Shown here: positions 36,653 to 48,306 of the stretch, piece after piece
How the letters are laid out: each line of letters starts with the position of its first letter
How positions within the stretch are numbered: the stretch's first letter is position 1
Assembly (NCBI RefSeq): GCF_004798865.1
Contig: NW_025336598.1
Span: 15,569,409 to 15,633,408, forward strand
Source of the DNA: Varanus komodoensis
Lineage: Eukaryota; Chordata; Lepidosauria; Squamata; Varanidae
Direction of reading: 5' to 3'
Length of the DNA: 64,000 nt
Position numbers and translations under genes: made by a program
The notes under the pieces: model-generated
Databases searched by the model: none
Told to the model about the DNA's origin: nothing
What the model saw: the letters and a program-made list of their open reading frames with translations, nothing else

Positions 36653-36679
36653 CTTATTAAAAAAAGATGTATTGCACCT
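36055..36679 (+). mobile_element. 5'-truncated L1 LINE with target duplication
   Basis: The 16-base word aagatgtattgcacct occurs exactly at 36055-36070 and 36664-36679 and frames a 593-bp insert. The insert begins inside L1 ORF2 near its end: the frame reads CKKCKHKPGTFYHMWCTC then DKAKKYWAKI, matching the L1 cysteine-motif region ('CW.C....GTF.H..W.C......FW'). Later, after decay, it reads EMDRLTFSLKEKEDTYFY and WNSFYYWLEK, as in the L1 ORF2 terminus. Stops interrupt the frame (first at 36221-36223). The 3' UTR is short and the tail is (AAT)n followed by an A-rich run. The exact target duplication suggests a fairly young insertion. Confidence 0.9.
36608..36651 (+). repeat. (AAT)n tail of the L1
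   Basis: About 14 AAT units sit between the L1 3' UTR and the A-rich end, so the array derives from the L1 tail. Confidence 0.9.
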
Positions 36680-37139
36680 TTCATGTAAATTGGGCCCTGC
36701 GGTTGATGTATCAGAAAGCTGCCTGTCTCCAGCTGACAAAGTAGTAGTAGTAGTAATCATTGTGCTTGGAGATCCCATCCTCCTCAGTCAGTATCTTAAT
36801 TTTGTAGCACAGTAACAGTGGGGAATGGTCAATAGGGATGTGCAAATCCCTGCTGATATATTTCACCATTCTCAATACTCTTTTGTTTTCCTCAGAATTC
36901 AGATTTTTGTCCCAGCCGAGAACTGGAATCCCAATAGGGCAGGAATGGCAAATAAACACTGCATGTTGACTTACATCCTGCCTTCATGTTCAGGGAAGGG
37001 ATGTGCAGGCACCTCCCCACCCAAGAAATGCAGTCAGTCACGTCTAAACACTTTTCAATGCCTTTAATGTACTTCAGAATATCCAAGCATTAATCTTCAA
37101 ATGAGTCTTCAATTTTTGCTTGACACAAGAATTGTCAGT
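36680..37139. other. Unassigned noncoding DNA
   Basis: No gene or repeat was recognised. A short GTA run lies near 36740-36754. Confidence 0.5.
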
Positions 37140-37730
37140 AAGCAATAATAATAAACAATGATGATTATGATTCCACCTTTTTTAATCAAAGAGCCACCAA
37201 GGTAGCTTACAAAAATTTATAACAGCAAAACAAGAATGCTAAAAAGAGTAAACTTTAAAAATATTCAATGTAGTAATAGCAGCTTGTTAAAACCACACAA
37301 TTTAAAAGACTAAATGGAAGAGATGTGTCTTTAGCCCTTTCTAAAGGCCAAGAGGCTGGGGGGAAATTTTAGGGGACAAGCCAGAACAAAGTTCTTTCTA
37401 TGTAAATAATGGTGCTATCAAAACAGCATCTCCTGCCATTTTTAATACCTGGGCAGGTTCCTAGTGAAATAGGCAGCCCCTTAGATAGCCAGGTCATAAG
37501 CCATTTAAGTTAAAAGCACTTTAAAGGTTAAAACCAGCACTTTCGATTGCACCTAGAAAATCTCTAACAACCCATGCAGATTTTTCAGATCAGATGCTGG
37601 AATGGCACTCAAATGAGCTGCCTAGTTGCCACATCTTGCACCAATCAAAGCTTCCCGTGTTGCCCCATGCAGAGTACACTGCGGTAATCTAAACCCACGA
37701 TGTGGAGGCACAATTTTTTCCATGCATTAC
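37140..37730 (-). mobile_element. L2 LINE fragment with decayed ORF2
   Basis: Read on the minus strand from 37730 down: ttagattaccgcagtgtac and tctgcatggggc (L2 'LDYCNALY.G'), attggtgcaagatgtggc ('LVQNAA'), then ttcgattg/aaagtgctggttttaacc and tttaaag ('FKVLVLTFKA'), followed by a 3' UTR and the end ggtggctctttgattaaaa near 37180. About 590 bp survives, making it one of the longest L2 pieces here. It is an old copy with many frame breaks. Confidence 0.7.
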
Positions 37731-37734
37731 TGCC

Positions 37735-38060
37735 TTTCCACTGCTACGTTTCCACTTCAGATGGATTTATGGTGGAGGTGTAAATCAACTCGAGCAATTT
37801 AAGCAGACAGAACAACGCCCGGTGATTTTTCTCATTGAGATTTAGATCCATCCATCACAAGTAGTTTTCCTTTAATCTCAAATACACTCCATTCAGAGTG
37901 TGAGCACAGGTTCACTATTTTGCCTGAGAAATAATTGTCTTACAGCTGATCATGACTTGTCAGTGCTGATTATAATTATTGAATGACAACGACTGCAATC
38001 TCAGTGTAATTATGACACACACACCAAACAAATGGAAGACGATTTCTTCTTCTTTTAAAC
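37735..38060. promoter_or_regulatory. Candidate conserved noncoding element
   Basis: Starts right where the L2 piece stops and contains no repeat. It holds several ATTA/TAAT words (gattataattattgaatg near 37970, gtgtaattatgac near 38005), a cagctg E-box at about 37945 and isolated CpGs (acaacgcccggtg at 37812). The style resembles developmental enhancers, but conservation has not been tested. Confidence 0.3.
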
Positions 38061-40324
38061 CACCTGCCATTTGTGTCCTTTCCCCCTCCATCTAATCCTT
38101 TCGAAAATGTGTGTCAAGGATCTCATTCCCTTGTGGGAGTGGTGAAGAAGCTGTTGCCGGGAGTATTTATCCAGTGCTTCATTTTATCTTCAAGTGAACA
38201 AAAGATGTTAAAACTGCTTTAGTCAGTGTGAGAGAAGGTCTATTTAATCAGGCATTGTCTCGCTCACAGTGGTCAGTTGCAGCTGATGAAGAGGTCAAAT
38301 GCAGGGCTCATATAAAATCATCAGACCTGTCATTCACTGTCAGTCAGGAATGTGCAAACCTGTTCATGCTATTTATATGGTCATTTCACCAGTGCTACCA
38401 CCTAAAGCCATATAGCATGCATAGGACAATTAGCCACAACACAGGCATGGAGTTGCCTCTGGACTCTGAAGTAGAACTTGATGGTGGTGGAGCACATGTC
38501 CCAGCTCCCTTTCTTAACATATCCAGGTGGGGTTGAGAAAGACCTCAAGTCTGGAGGCACCAATGTCAGTGGGGTGGAATATACACTCCAGGGTCTGGTC
38601 TGAACCTTTAAAGAGCAATCAATTGGGATGAACTCCTGCAAACCTATTTTTTTTAAGCTTCAGGACCATGGACAGTGCCTTTAACATTCAGCCTTGGGCT
38701 CAGAGTGCAATATCACTGCACTGACTCCAGGCACTGCTAACCACAGCCAGTCAATGCCTGTCTGCCTGCCAGCCAGCCAGCCCTTAGCTAGATGCTCAGG
38801 TTCAGTATACCCACATAGATGAGATAAACAGTCCACAACTTTATTAGCATTGATCTGTATATTTATATCCTTACTTAAGTGTAACACATTTCACAATCCC
38901 AGGCTGTTGCTCACCTGCATGCACAATTATTTTGCTGCTAAGTCCAGGGACAGCTGGGATGTCCAATTCTCCACTGAAAGATAACATATAAGCCCAACAA
39001 CCAGGAGAGGGAAAGAGGCAGACAAGACATCATTGCATACCTGCTGTTACTGCTATGCTGCTTGGTCACACTCAGAAGCACTAAACATTTCCCATATGCA
39101 GGAAGTTTTTAATGCTCATATTGGGTTTTGTGTGGCTTTTTAACATCTCAGTAAGTTCTGCTTTATATTTCCTTCTACCTTTTCTCCTCCTCCCCAATAA
39201 AAAGTCTTAATGGATATTGTGAGCTGCTTTGAAGAATCTGGTTCAAAACAATGGCTTGCAAACCTAAAAAATAAATCAGCTTGTTCTGAGTTCTGCAACA
39301 GATAGGGGCTATTCTCATTTATATTGGTCCCATCTATCGAATGACAAACTCAAGCATGTCCTATCTTATACGTTAGAAAGATCAAAGATCACGTCCAACT
39401 TCCAGCATTAAGAACACTACATTATTGTTTTTCAGATAAGGTAGAGAGTATTTGATGCTAAAACTGAGGATAAAGAACAACTCCTCACAATGGAACAGTG
39501 TCCACTGTGAGTCCTGATTTGCTGTGTTCTGGAGATGCTGAGATTTTTGTTGATATTTTTGTAGAATATTGATTTTCCCAGTTCACATCTTATGGACCTG
39601 AATAAAAACTGTGGTTGGAAAAAGGTGGACATTCCTGAGCTTTCAATGCATTCTGTAAAATGCTGGTGATGATAACAACAATAATTTCAATATCATGTAG
39701 ATATTTGGAAGACGTGCACTTTTTCAAAATGCATGCACACACATCCATCAGTGGGTGTGCATGTCCAAAACATGCGTGTTTAAAAATGCATGTAGAAATT
39801 AATGCATTCCTGTATTCATTGCAAAAAAATTCCTGAGCAGTCCAGTGCTGTTGTCATTGTGGACCCAAAATATAATGTTTCATTATCTGGTCTGATTAAT
39901 GCTAATTTTCATGATCCAGTCAAACTACATACAAGTACTATGCCAAAACTATATTTGTTGCTTTGATTTAAAATAATGGAAGATGAACATGCAGTACAAA
40001 TGCTGGCACACAGGAGCTGATGAGCATGCAAATACCTCTTCCATAGCTGTTATACCAATAGTCTTTATCTTACGTTACACAGTCCATGGGTTTACACCAT
40101 TTCTTAACACATCAGGTTTACTCCCCATGCCAGGAGTGAACATGGATAAAACTATGATTGCTTTGAATGGGACTTCTGATAATTTCAGAAGAATATTAAG
40201 GAAAGGGGAAGAGGATATCTGAGGGTGCCCAGCCCATTTGCATCCATGCACATAAAAAACAGTGCCTCAAATTCTCTGCAAAAGACAGAAAGGTGGCTGG
40301 ATGAAACACAGGAAGAAGTTAAGA
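38061..40324. other. Mostly unassigned noncoding DNA
   Basis: No gene was seen. At 39195-39285 gatattgtgagctgctttg ... aacctaaaaaataaatcag may be a worn LINE or SINE tail. The remaining sequence is unassigned. Confidence 0.45.
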
Positions 40325-40445
40325 TTTAGACATAGTTGGATATGATATATGTAAAACATAGCTGTAACTTACATTGGCTATGGCTAACATGTCCATTGTC
40401 TTCAGTGGATCTACTCTAACTATGACTTAAGTCTGGAACTAGCCC
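40325..40445. repeat. Possible short palindromic repeat
   Basis: The words ccattgtcttcagtgg and atctactctaactatgac then ttaagtctggaac resemble a common squamate repeat of the type 'cccattgacttcaatgggtctactct'. The match is partial and unaided. Confidence 0.3.
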
Positions 40446-41506
40446 ATGGACCTAACCAGGGTCTAAGAAATGTGACTGTCTTGGTGTGGATTGCTTCCCC
40501 CATTTTCTTATTTTAAGGTCCATTCTGTAAATCACACATTACCTGCCGTGAAAACGAAAACTCATTTGTAGTTAGCAAAAGGATTGCTGAGGCCCTCGCA
40601 GATTTCATTTCCACCATGTTTCCGAAGAGAGGAATATCCTGATGGCCTTCCGTGGGAATGTGTATTTTTCTCCTATTAGTGCAAGTTCTCCTATTAATGC
40701 AATTCAGATGATTAAGTTGAAGTGTCACAACAATCACTTACAGTGCTCATTGTTGGCCCTGCGCTCTTTAAGAGGCTTGCAAAAGCAGCATGCTTCTTCC
40801 TGTGTTTTCCTCATATTTATGCCAAGTGTGCTTATTTTGTTTTCAGATTTGGATGAAAGCTGGAATGAATATTTCTTGTGCTGCTTTTCTAGAGATCTCA
40901 TCCTCTTTTTATTTTATTTTAAATTCAGAATTACTTAGCAACTCCTGCCAGGAACATCTTTGTTTTGTGAATCAGCTTCATGGATGGCTGTCAGAATAGT
41001 GTTGGGGACTGCATTTGTTAGCAGCTGCTTTGCAGTGTGCAAAGGGAACTAAAAACATTGGGCAGACATCCTCATGAATGTGTGAAGCTACCTTAGATGG
41101 AGCCAGCCCATTAATCCATTTTATTCTGCATTTTCTACTCTGATGAACTGTGTGTCTTTGTGACACTTTAGGCAGGGGTTTTTCTCAGCCATGATATTGA
41201 AGATGCTTTAATTGGAGGGACTGGGGATTGATCCTGGAACTTGGCATGGTACTGCAGTAGTTGAAGTTGAAGGGCAGGAGCTCATCCTGAAAGCCCTGGA
41301 GCCACACCTTAAAGAGTACCCATAATCACACAGAAATGAAAATGGGAGAGGGAAAGGAAGGGAGAGAGGGAGAGATTGCTTTTTCTGTTGTGGATATTTA
41401 AAGGAACTAATGGTTTAAAACTCTGCTGTAAAGTGCAGACATTGAAAACATACCAGCCAATGAATAAACCATTAATAAAATATTACAGTTAAGCTCATGA
41501 GGAATG
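40446..41506. other. Unassigned noncoding DNA
   Basis: No gene or repeat was recognised. 40510-40680 is repeat-free and CpG-bearing. Confidence 0.5.
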
Positions 41507-41590
41507 GCTGCAATCCTCTGCAGTTACCTGGGGTTAAGCCTTATTGTACTCAATGATGCTTATGTCTGACTGCTCATGGTCAGCTTGCAG
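41507..41590 (+). mobile_element. Short palindromic squamate repeat, copy 3
   Basis: gctgcaatcctctgcagtt, acctggggttaagccttatt and gtactcaatgatgcttatg follow the order of copy 1 at 19.4 kb ('gcaatcc', 'acttac.ggga', 'aactcaatggga'). Confidence 0.5.
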
Positions 41591-41689
41591 AACACACTGA
41601 GCTTCAAAAAGAAAAGAAAAAAAAGACCTTCAGCCTACTGGACATAAAACTGTTAACTTTTCATTAGGGACCTGCAAATAAGTGCTATC

Positions 41690-41960
41690 CGTTAAACTGT
41701 TAGTGTGAAGTAGGAACTCTGTCAGAGAACAGAAAAAGGTTTCCAAAATCCAGTTTCTGTTGGATTATGTGCCTCGTCCTTCAGCGGCGCCAATCTTCTA
41801 ATCCTTTTCAGTGGATATCAGTGAAACTTGAAAGCCTCATTATCATCTCAACGGCTTGCCAAAACAAGGATGAGCCCCCAAGTGTCCCAGTGTTCTGACA
41901 GATGGCAGATTTCTAAAAGAAGTCCCAGAAACATCCTTCCTTTCCTTCACTGCACCCAAT
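41690..41960. promoter_or_regulatory. Candidate conserved noncoding element
   Basis: A repeat-free stretch with scattered CpGs (cttcagcggcgccaatc at 41781) and TCATTATCATCT-type words, unlike the repeat-laden flanks. The only basis is the look of the sequence. Confidence 0.2.
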
Positions 41961-42759
41961 GTTTGTCTTAAAATACATGTAGTGAATTTCCTATCAGGTC
42001 ATTATTAGGACTCCTTTAGTGGGTTTTTCACCACATCAAAGCACCCACATAACAAAAGCATGCAGCTATGGATGGTGTGCTTGAAGTACACACATATTTC
42101 AGTGCGTATCAGATTTTCCCAGGTCTATCACTTTGTTTTGCCCGTATCCTATCATCCAGTTGCCTAGTGGCTATGAGAAAAAAATTTTTTCTCTCCAGTT
42201 TAAAGATGTTCCAAAAACTCCAAATGATCCAAAATAGGATCAGTTTCTTACAACTTGTGCTCTCCAGCTATGGAATGCTTACTGATACCTGTGCTACTTT
42301 AGGGATGGACAACAATTCCATAGCTCATGCGAGACATGATAACTTTTTGCAAGCTTTCCAGTTAGTGGAAATATTTCATTGAAAAAAATCACTCCCAGGA
42401 TGTAGAGTTGCTGGAATACTGGAGCACTGAGAAGCTTTTGAGAATGGCAAAGTGGGTTAGCCCTAATTTACATGGCATCTCAGCCTCTTTGAACTCCAAG
42501 TTCCATAATAATTGTAGAGCTGCTGGCTACAATAGTTGAATGTAGATTTGAGAACTGAGATTATACTGGGAAGAGCAGCAAGGATAGTATGCAAGACATA
42601 ATTGCATGAGGGGATACAAGTTGTTCATGGGGCTACTTCCTCCTCCTCCCCTCCTCCTCCTCTCCTTTATCTGCATATTAAAGTTGTGAAGCTACAAGTA
42701 ACAGTTGACCAGAGAAAGAGAGAATGAGGAAATGAGAGGGGAGGAAATGTTTATTGCGC
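41961..42759. other. Unassigned noncoding DNA
   Basis: The 104-codon frame at 42068-42382 has a short phrase (QKLQMIQNR) recalling LINE ORF2 'RKLQLVQN', too little to call. A (TCC)n patch lies at 42636-42666. Confidence 0.4.
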
Positions 42760-42859
42760 NNNNNNNNNNNNNNNNNNNNNNNNNNNNNNNNNNNNNNNNN
42801 NNNNNNNNNNNNNNNNNNNNNNNNNNNNNNNNNNNNNNNNNNNNNNNNNNNNNNNNNNN
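42760..42859. other. Assembly gap (100 N)
   Basis: Exactly 100 unknown bases, the conventional placeholder for a gap of unknown length. The four open frames that cross it are artefacts. Confidence 0.98.
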
Positions 42860-43131
42860 GCACAATGGGGTGAGTTCCCATTGCTCTGTCCCAGCTCCTG
42901 CCAACCGTGCAGTTCGAAAGCATGCAAATGCAAGTAGATAAAAAGGTACCACTTTGATGGGCAGGTAACAGCGTTCTGTGCACTTCAGTGTTTAGTCATG
43001 CCGGCCACATGACCATGAAGACTGTCTGTGGACAAACGCTGACTCCCTTGGCTAGGAAACGGAGATGAGCACTGCCCCCTAGAGTCAGGCATGACTGGAC
43101 TTTAATGTCAAGAGGAAACCTTTACCTTTTT
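42860..43131 (+). mobile_element. Squamate tRNA-type SINE, head lost in gap
   Basis: The body gcacaatggggtgagttcc, ccagctcctgccaacc, cagttcgaaagcatgcaaatg, caagtagataaaaaggtacc, tcatgccggccacatgacc, gagatgagcactgcccc, agagtcaggcatgactgg and the end aggaaacctttacctttt follow a SINE type common in lizards and snakes. The end 'gagtcggacacgactgg' type resembles the Bov-B/RTE 3' end, so mobilisation by an RTE LINE is likely. The tRNA-like head should lie within the adjacent gap. Confidence 0.8.
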
Positions 43132-44039
43132 AGAGCTGCTTCACAGCATCCTTCCATGCCTACTAGACCTTTATGCTAAAGCAAAGGTGAGCTGAGATTT
43201 TCTCTGACCTTTGGAGGTTGCCAACACTTTCCTGTGGGTGAGTTATTCACATTTTGGTAATGTGTCTGACTATTCTTTGTCTCTTTTCTTTTTACATTTT
43301 AAGCAATGCACTTTTAAGAGTAATGGAAGAAATGTCACTATATGATGATTTAGCAGTTTCCCAGCAACACAGTATATATAAAAGCATGGCTGCTTTCATG
43401 GGCATAAGTTAAATTAACTTATGGTTCCCTTTGCACAGACCTACTAGAAACAATGATGAAAGAATGGAAAAAAATGAAGAAAGAAGGGAGTAGAAATTTG
43501 TTGGGCTCACATTTTAATTTTAAGTAAAGTCAATAAAATGTAAAATCTTCCAACCAATATGCAGTGTGCAAACTGAAATGCAATTTTATTTCCATTTTGA
43601 TTCATATTCCTTCTGAGATGTTGTTCTAAGATGCTGTTCCTTAGTCAAAAAAATCATGGAAATTTTGCATATAAGGGAAAAGTACACACAACACATTAAT
43701 CAGTGAAACAAATATACAGAATGTGTTATGTTGAACCCATCTTGGATGCACACCTTAATGTAGTGAGTGTCAGTTAAGTCAAGGGAAGTGCTGCCAGCTG
43801 GCCAGACTTCTCATGAGGCTGGTCCAAGCAGGGTCATCCAAGGTGGTCAAAGCTGAGACACCAGGGTAAGATGGATCTGCCCTTTTCTGAATAATGATCA
43901 CATCAGCAGAATGAATGTCTCTAATGACAATCAGGTGAAGAAAATCCTGAAGGGCATCTTCTGGGCAACAGTGGTAGTCAAAGGTGATAGTGACAGAATA
44001 TTTTTGCAGTCTACTGGCTGACATGCACAGAGAACAAAA
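43132..44039. other. Unassigned noncoding DNA
   Basis: 43780-44039 may be the 5' UTR of the Bov-B element that follows, but I cannot match it. The remainder shows nothing. Confidence 0.4.
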
Positions 44040-44890
44040 GAAGTCAAAAACTGCACTCCACATGCAACTGGAACACAGAAGGTGAGAAGTATAGAAGGAA
44101 ACCGTGAGCAAGAAGTTGAATAGTCATTACAGTACTTGATGTGAGCTAGAAGTGGACTAGCATGGGACATTTGCAGTCAGACAAACACAAAATATTTTAT
44201 TTTGCAATTTTAGAAGAAATTGAGTGTCTCCAATACTGAAGTAAAATGCAGCACAGGCAGTAAGAAGCTGTAATTCCAACAAAGCTATAGCAATCAAAAT
44301 TCTCAGAAAACCTATCAACATAACCATCATTCAAGTCTGCAACAGCAGATGCTGAAGAAATTTTTAAAAACGTATGCAAGCATCCAAGATAATATTGATA
44401 ACACACCAAAACAGGATTTATTAATAAACATAGCTGATTGGAACATAAAAGGAGGAAACAAAGCAGAATCCAATGTGTGGAAGAATTTTGCTTAGGGATC
44501 AGAAATGAGGCAAGAGAATGACTCATAATTCTGTGAAGCCAACCATCTATTTTTTGCAAATACATAGTTCAACACTTGATCAAACAATTGTACAAACTGC
44601 CATCACCAAAGCACTGATCTAGTAATCAATAGACTAAGTAAGTGGAAGCAGGAGATGGCGAACCTGTAATCCCAGTGGCAAAACAAGCCTAGGAGAAGAT
44701 TGTGCAGTAACCACAGTCAAAATTTACTATAAAAATCAGAATAAAGCTGAACAATATGACTTCATTCCTGATGAATTTGAACTCCACATAAAGATCAGAT
44801 TTGTATTACTCAACTCAGCTGACTGTGAACCAGAAGAACTGTGGATTGGTCATATTCTGGATGATCATAGTCAGTGACATCTATAAGTCT
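44040..44890 (+). mobile_element. Bov-B (RTE) LINE fragment, endonuclease domain
   Basis: Three-frame reading on the plus strand gives a run of matches to the N-terminal apurinic-type endonuclease of Bov-B: NKAIAIKILRKPINITIIQV ('..ISVRLQGKPFNITVIQV'), TADAEEIF ('TDAEEAEV'), then DLLINIADWNIKGGNK from 44415 ('DVLFIIGDWNAKVGSQ'), NHLFFANT ('NALVIANT') and EPEELW at about 44827 ('VPEELW'). The Asp-Trp-Asn of the active-site strand is kept. Stops and frame changes are frequent, so it is an old dead copy lacking the reverse transcriptase part. Bov-B is known for horizontal transfer between reptiles and mammals, but this copy gives no direct evidence of that. Its 3' end is the probable model for the SINE tails in the window. 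Confidence 0.75.
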
Positions 44891-47599
44891 TCTTTCTTGG
44901 CCCAACTGTTGTCTGATGCCATGCCAAGAGGCAGATAAACCATCAGGTTCTGATGGTAAAGAAAAGGGACAATTTTGAGGGGCTTTTGATACAGGGTTTC
45001 TGTCAGGGTGTGAGCCCTAGGAAATGCCCGACCATGCCTACCTTTGACACTGGTTCTGGCTTCAGAGTCCTAAATCAATTGAAATCTTTTATTTCACTAC
45101 CTGTCTAATCTTTGCCATTCAGAAGAAATACAAATAAAATGATACCGGCCAACCACTGAGTGGAAATACATTTATTGATGAGCAAAGAGCACCCAAAATG
45201 GAACATTTCAAGCTCAAAAAAATATAACCCTGTTTTCAAACCATCAAGCTTGCATTGATTTTTTTTAAATGTAATTTTGATCTGTTAAAATGTTCAGGAA
45301 ATAGATTAACTATGCTTGTTTGGTATTTACTGCTGCTCCATCTGCCCTAAAGTCTAAAATACAAACAATTTGTCTAATGGATTGAAAGGTCTAATTCCAG
45401 CATCACTTCTGCAGCATCACTTTCTTGGTTGAAATACAATTTGTAAGTATGTGGTTTAAAAAAGACATACAGGAATAAATATATACAGGCCTGTGAAGGG
45501 GATGAAACTTGAAAGCTCTGCTCTTTCTCCCACTGCATGCCTTCTCCTTTTCAGTGAAGCAATACTGAAACATATGACTGTAGGTAGTCCCAGTTAGAGG
45601 CCTGATTCCAAAGCCCAGTGGAGGTTTTACCCCCTGCCCCTACAAGGACACACAACACTGACTTGGTGCCCCGTTTCTCATCCATCCACCCACCCATCCA
45701 CCCACCCCATTCTATACTACTCATTAGACAAAGCTTTCTTCTAATACAATCTTCTACTAGGACTGCCCTGCCTTTTGCATTTCTACTTCTCCATTTTGTG
45801 CAAAATAGGTTACCTTAGCAATCTGAAGAGGTGAAAAAAGGACACAGTTCAGCGTCTCAGGGTTCAGGAAAGGATGGAGGAATAGAGGAAGGGAAGAAGC
45901 GTTCTAGAGGAAAGGAAATGTCATCGTTTTCAGAGGAAGGGAACTGATTGAGAGAGCTGGACCAATGACAGATAGAGAATGAATAAGGAACCTGGATAAA
46001 ATAAGGGCACCATCTTGTTAGTTCAGCTGGGTGTGTTTACTGCTGCTTGCTCTATTAGCCCATTGTTCATATTGTGTGCATGTGCTGTCTCTGTGCATGA
46101 GTCCATTCTGATTTTAAAACTTTTTCCTACTTCTTTTGCAAAATTTAAACTTTGTTACTTGAAAACTTGTAGTCCCTACGTATGTGTTGGAGAGAGGGTT
46201 CCTCACCTCATGTCTACCTAAAGTAGATACCTGAAATAAAGAAAGAGGGTTAAGGCTGTTTGGTAGAAGCAGATCCTCCTGGTGGAAGCAGAAAAAAAAC
46301 AATAGCCCCCTCCCACCAAAAAGAGGGTGGGTTGGCTTCACATTTTTTCCCTTCTGCTCACAGAACACTGTTACTAGTTACACATGCAAAAGCTAGTACA
46401 TATTTTTCCCTCGAGAGAAGCAAGGCATGCCTATTCATGTGATTCCCAAAAGCTTCTAGTATCATTACTTCTATGGGCCAGATATTGATTCTCGAGATAA
46501 GAATCTCTCTTTGAACATGGTTGTGGTACATGGCTTACTAGCTCTAAAAATGCAGGAGGATGTATTGTTCACTGGCATTAGAGCACAGAAAGGACTGTGC
46601 TCTTTCTCTCTTTGTGTCTTGAGCTGCATTACAGAACAGATTGCGGGGATGGCCTTTTATGGACCGCTTCCCCAGGCTATAATGTCAAGGGAAAATAAAA
46701 TAAAGTGGACTGTTAGTTGTGTAGGCAGGCTTGCTAACTTATTGCCAGGTTACCTTGATGCTAGGTGAAGGCTTGAGTACCACAGAAACAATGGGATTAG
46801 GATTCAGCAAGGATAGCCTGGAAGATTGTGCCTATGGTCAATCAGTGTTACTGTGGCAACGTCTATACAGGGAAAACATTAAAGTAGCAGCCATTTTACC
46901 TACTTGAAAAGCAGTATTCTAATATGGTATTATTTATGAAATTAATCAGGAAGAAGGATGTATTTTAAAATACAAAATGATTAAAGCAAAACTGAATGGA
47001 TAGTCTCTAATTTGCCACAATGTTTGTCTCTTTTTGATAAATAAAAACATAGCTGTTTATCTAAAACTAATTTAGCATCAGCCTTGTTTTTGCTTTTTTT
47101 TAATTTTCAAAACTAGAAACTACTGTGTTTCTGTGGATGGGAAATTATGTATCCCCCATCTGTGATGCTGTGATGACTATAACAACATTTTTAAACAATT
47201 GTGCAGGCATAAAAAAGGACCATTTTATTGTACATCGGAAACTGATGAACAAAGTACTTGTATCATGATATTAGGGTCAAATGAAAAGGTATGTTCTTGA
47301 TGCTAGCAACATCAACATAAGAAGCAATTCCCCATAATTTAAATTGTTTGGCAATTAAGTGATTTTGTCTGTTTCAAACCCCCAAGCAAAGTGTCAAGAG
47401 TGCTGGTACTTGTAAGCATTGAACTAGTAAACCAGTTCTAATGGCTGTTTGGGGTTTGATGAGGGTAAACAAGCCGAAATTGAATGCAGGCAAAATGGAG
47501 GTCTTGTAGGTTGTAGGAAGCCAGACAGATAGAGATTTATACATGTTCTTAGTGGGGTTGTGCTCTGGAAGTCCTTCTTGACTCTGTACTAACAGGGGA
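44891..47599. other. Unassigned noncoding DNA (about 2.7 kb)
   Basis: No gene or named repeat was recognised. A (CCAT/CCAC)n tract lies at 45680-45708. Confidence 0.5.
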
Positions 47600-48306
47600 A
47601 GCCCAGGTGGCTGTGAAGCCCATGAGCCCATTTACAAGCTTAGACTGGTATTTCAGATGCAGCCCTACCTGGGCTGGATGAACTTGCCTCAGTTTTCCAT
47701 GTGGTTTTAGCATCCAGGCTGAACTACTGTTATGCAATGTATGTGGAAATGTCTTTGAAGACATTTCTGGAAACATGCATTGGTGGAGATTTTGACTGTT
47801 CCTGATACTGCAAGGAGCACAGAGCATAGAGCCAATTAGAATCACAATTACCCATGAAAATATTCTGTAAAATATCATTTGAGGCACAGGTATCCATCCT
47901 ACAGGTTCAGCAGTGACATCAGATAAAAAAATAATTCAACTCTGCAATAATCCATCTTTTCTGCAAGTGGAATTCAAATTAGGTCCTTTTCTGCAGTTGT
48001 CCTGGACCTCTGGAATAAGCAAAGATTGGGGATCCAGCAGACCTTCTCACTGCAGATTTTTAAGAAGACCCTGCAATACTAATGTTTTACTCTAGTCTTC
48101 CCCTAATTCTGTTTTATCAGACCAGTTTTTGTCTCCAGGTATCTGTTGTAAAGTTTATTTTATGTTTATGTTTGCTGCTTTTTGAAATGTTTGCTGCTAT
48201 GGTATTTTACTGCATTTTTACTACCATTTTTATATTTCTTTTATTATTGTACAGAACCTGGGAGGACTCCTGTCCTGAAGGGTTCTCGGAAATATTTTAA
48301 ATAAAA
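47600..48306 (+). mobile_element. L2 LINE fragment, end of ORF2 plus 3' UTR
   Basis: catccaggctgaactactg, ttatgcaatgtatgtggaa and atgtctttgaagacat read SRLNYCYAMYVEMSLKT, the L2 phrase 'TRLDYCNALYVGLPLKT'. Further on, ctctggaataagcaaag and ttctcactgcagattttt then aagaagaccctg read LWN... and SLQIFKKTL. The 3' UTR is T-rich and ends gaacctgggaggactcctg ... ttttaaataaaat. It is decayed but ordered, about 700 bp. Confidence 0.7.

Noticed and set aside
42068-42382. Possible LINE ORF2 piece (QKLQMIQNR)
   Set aside because: Only about nine residues resemble LINE ORF2, and the flanks do not continue the match.
42678-42983. Open frames across 42760-42859
   Set aside because: They exist only because the 100 N were read through as unknown residues.
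43779-44565. Minus-strand open frames of 110 and 122 codons
   Set aside because: The 122-codon frame and part of the 110-codon frame lie antisense to the Bov-B coding strand, whose plus-strand translation gives the recognisable endonuclease match.
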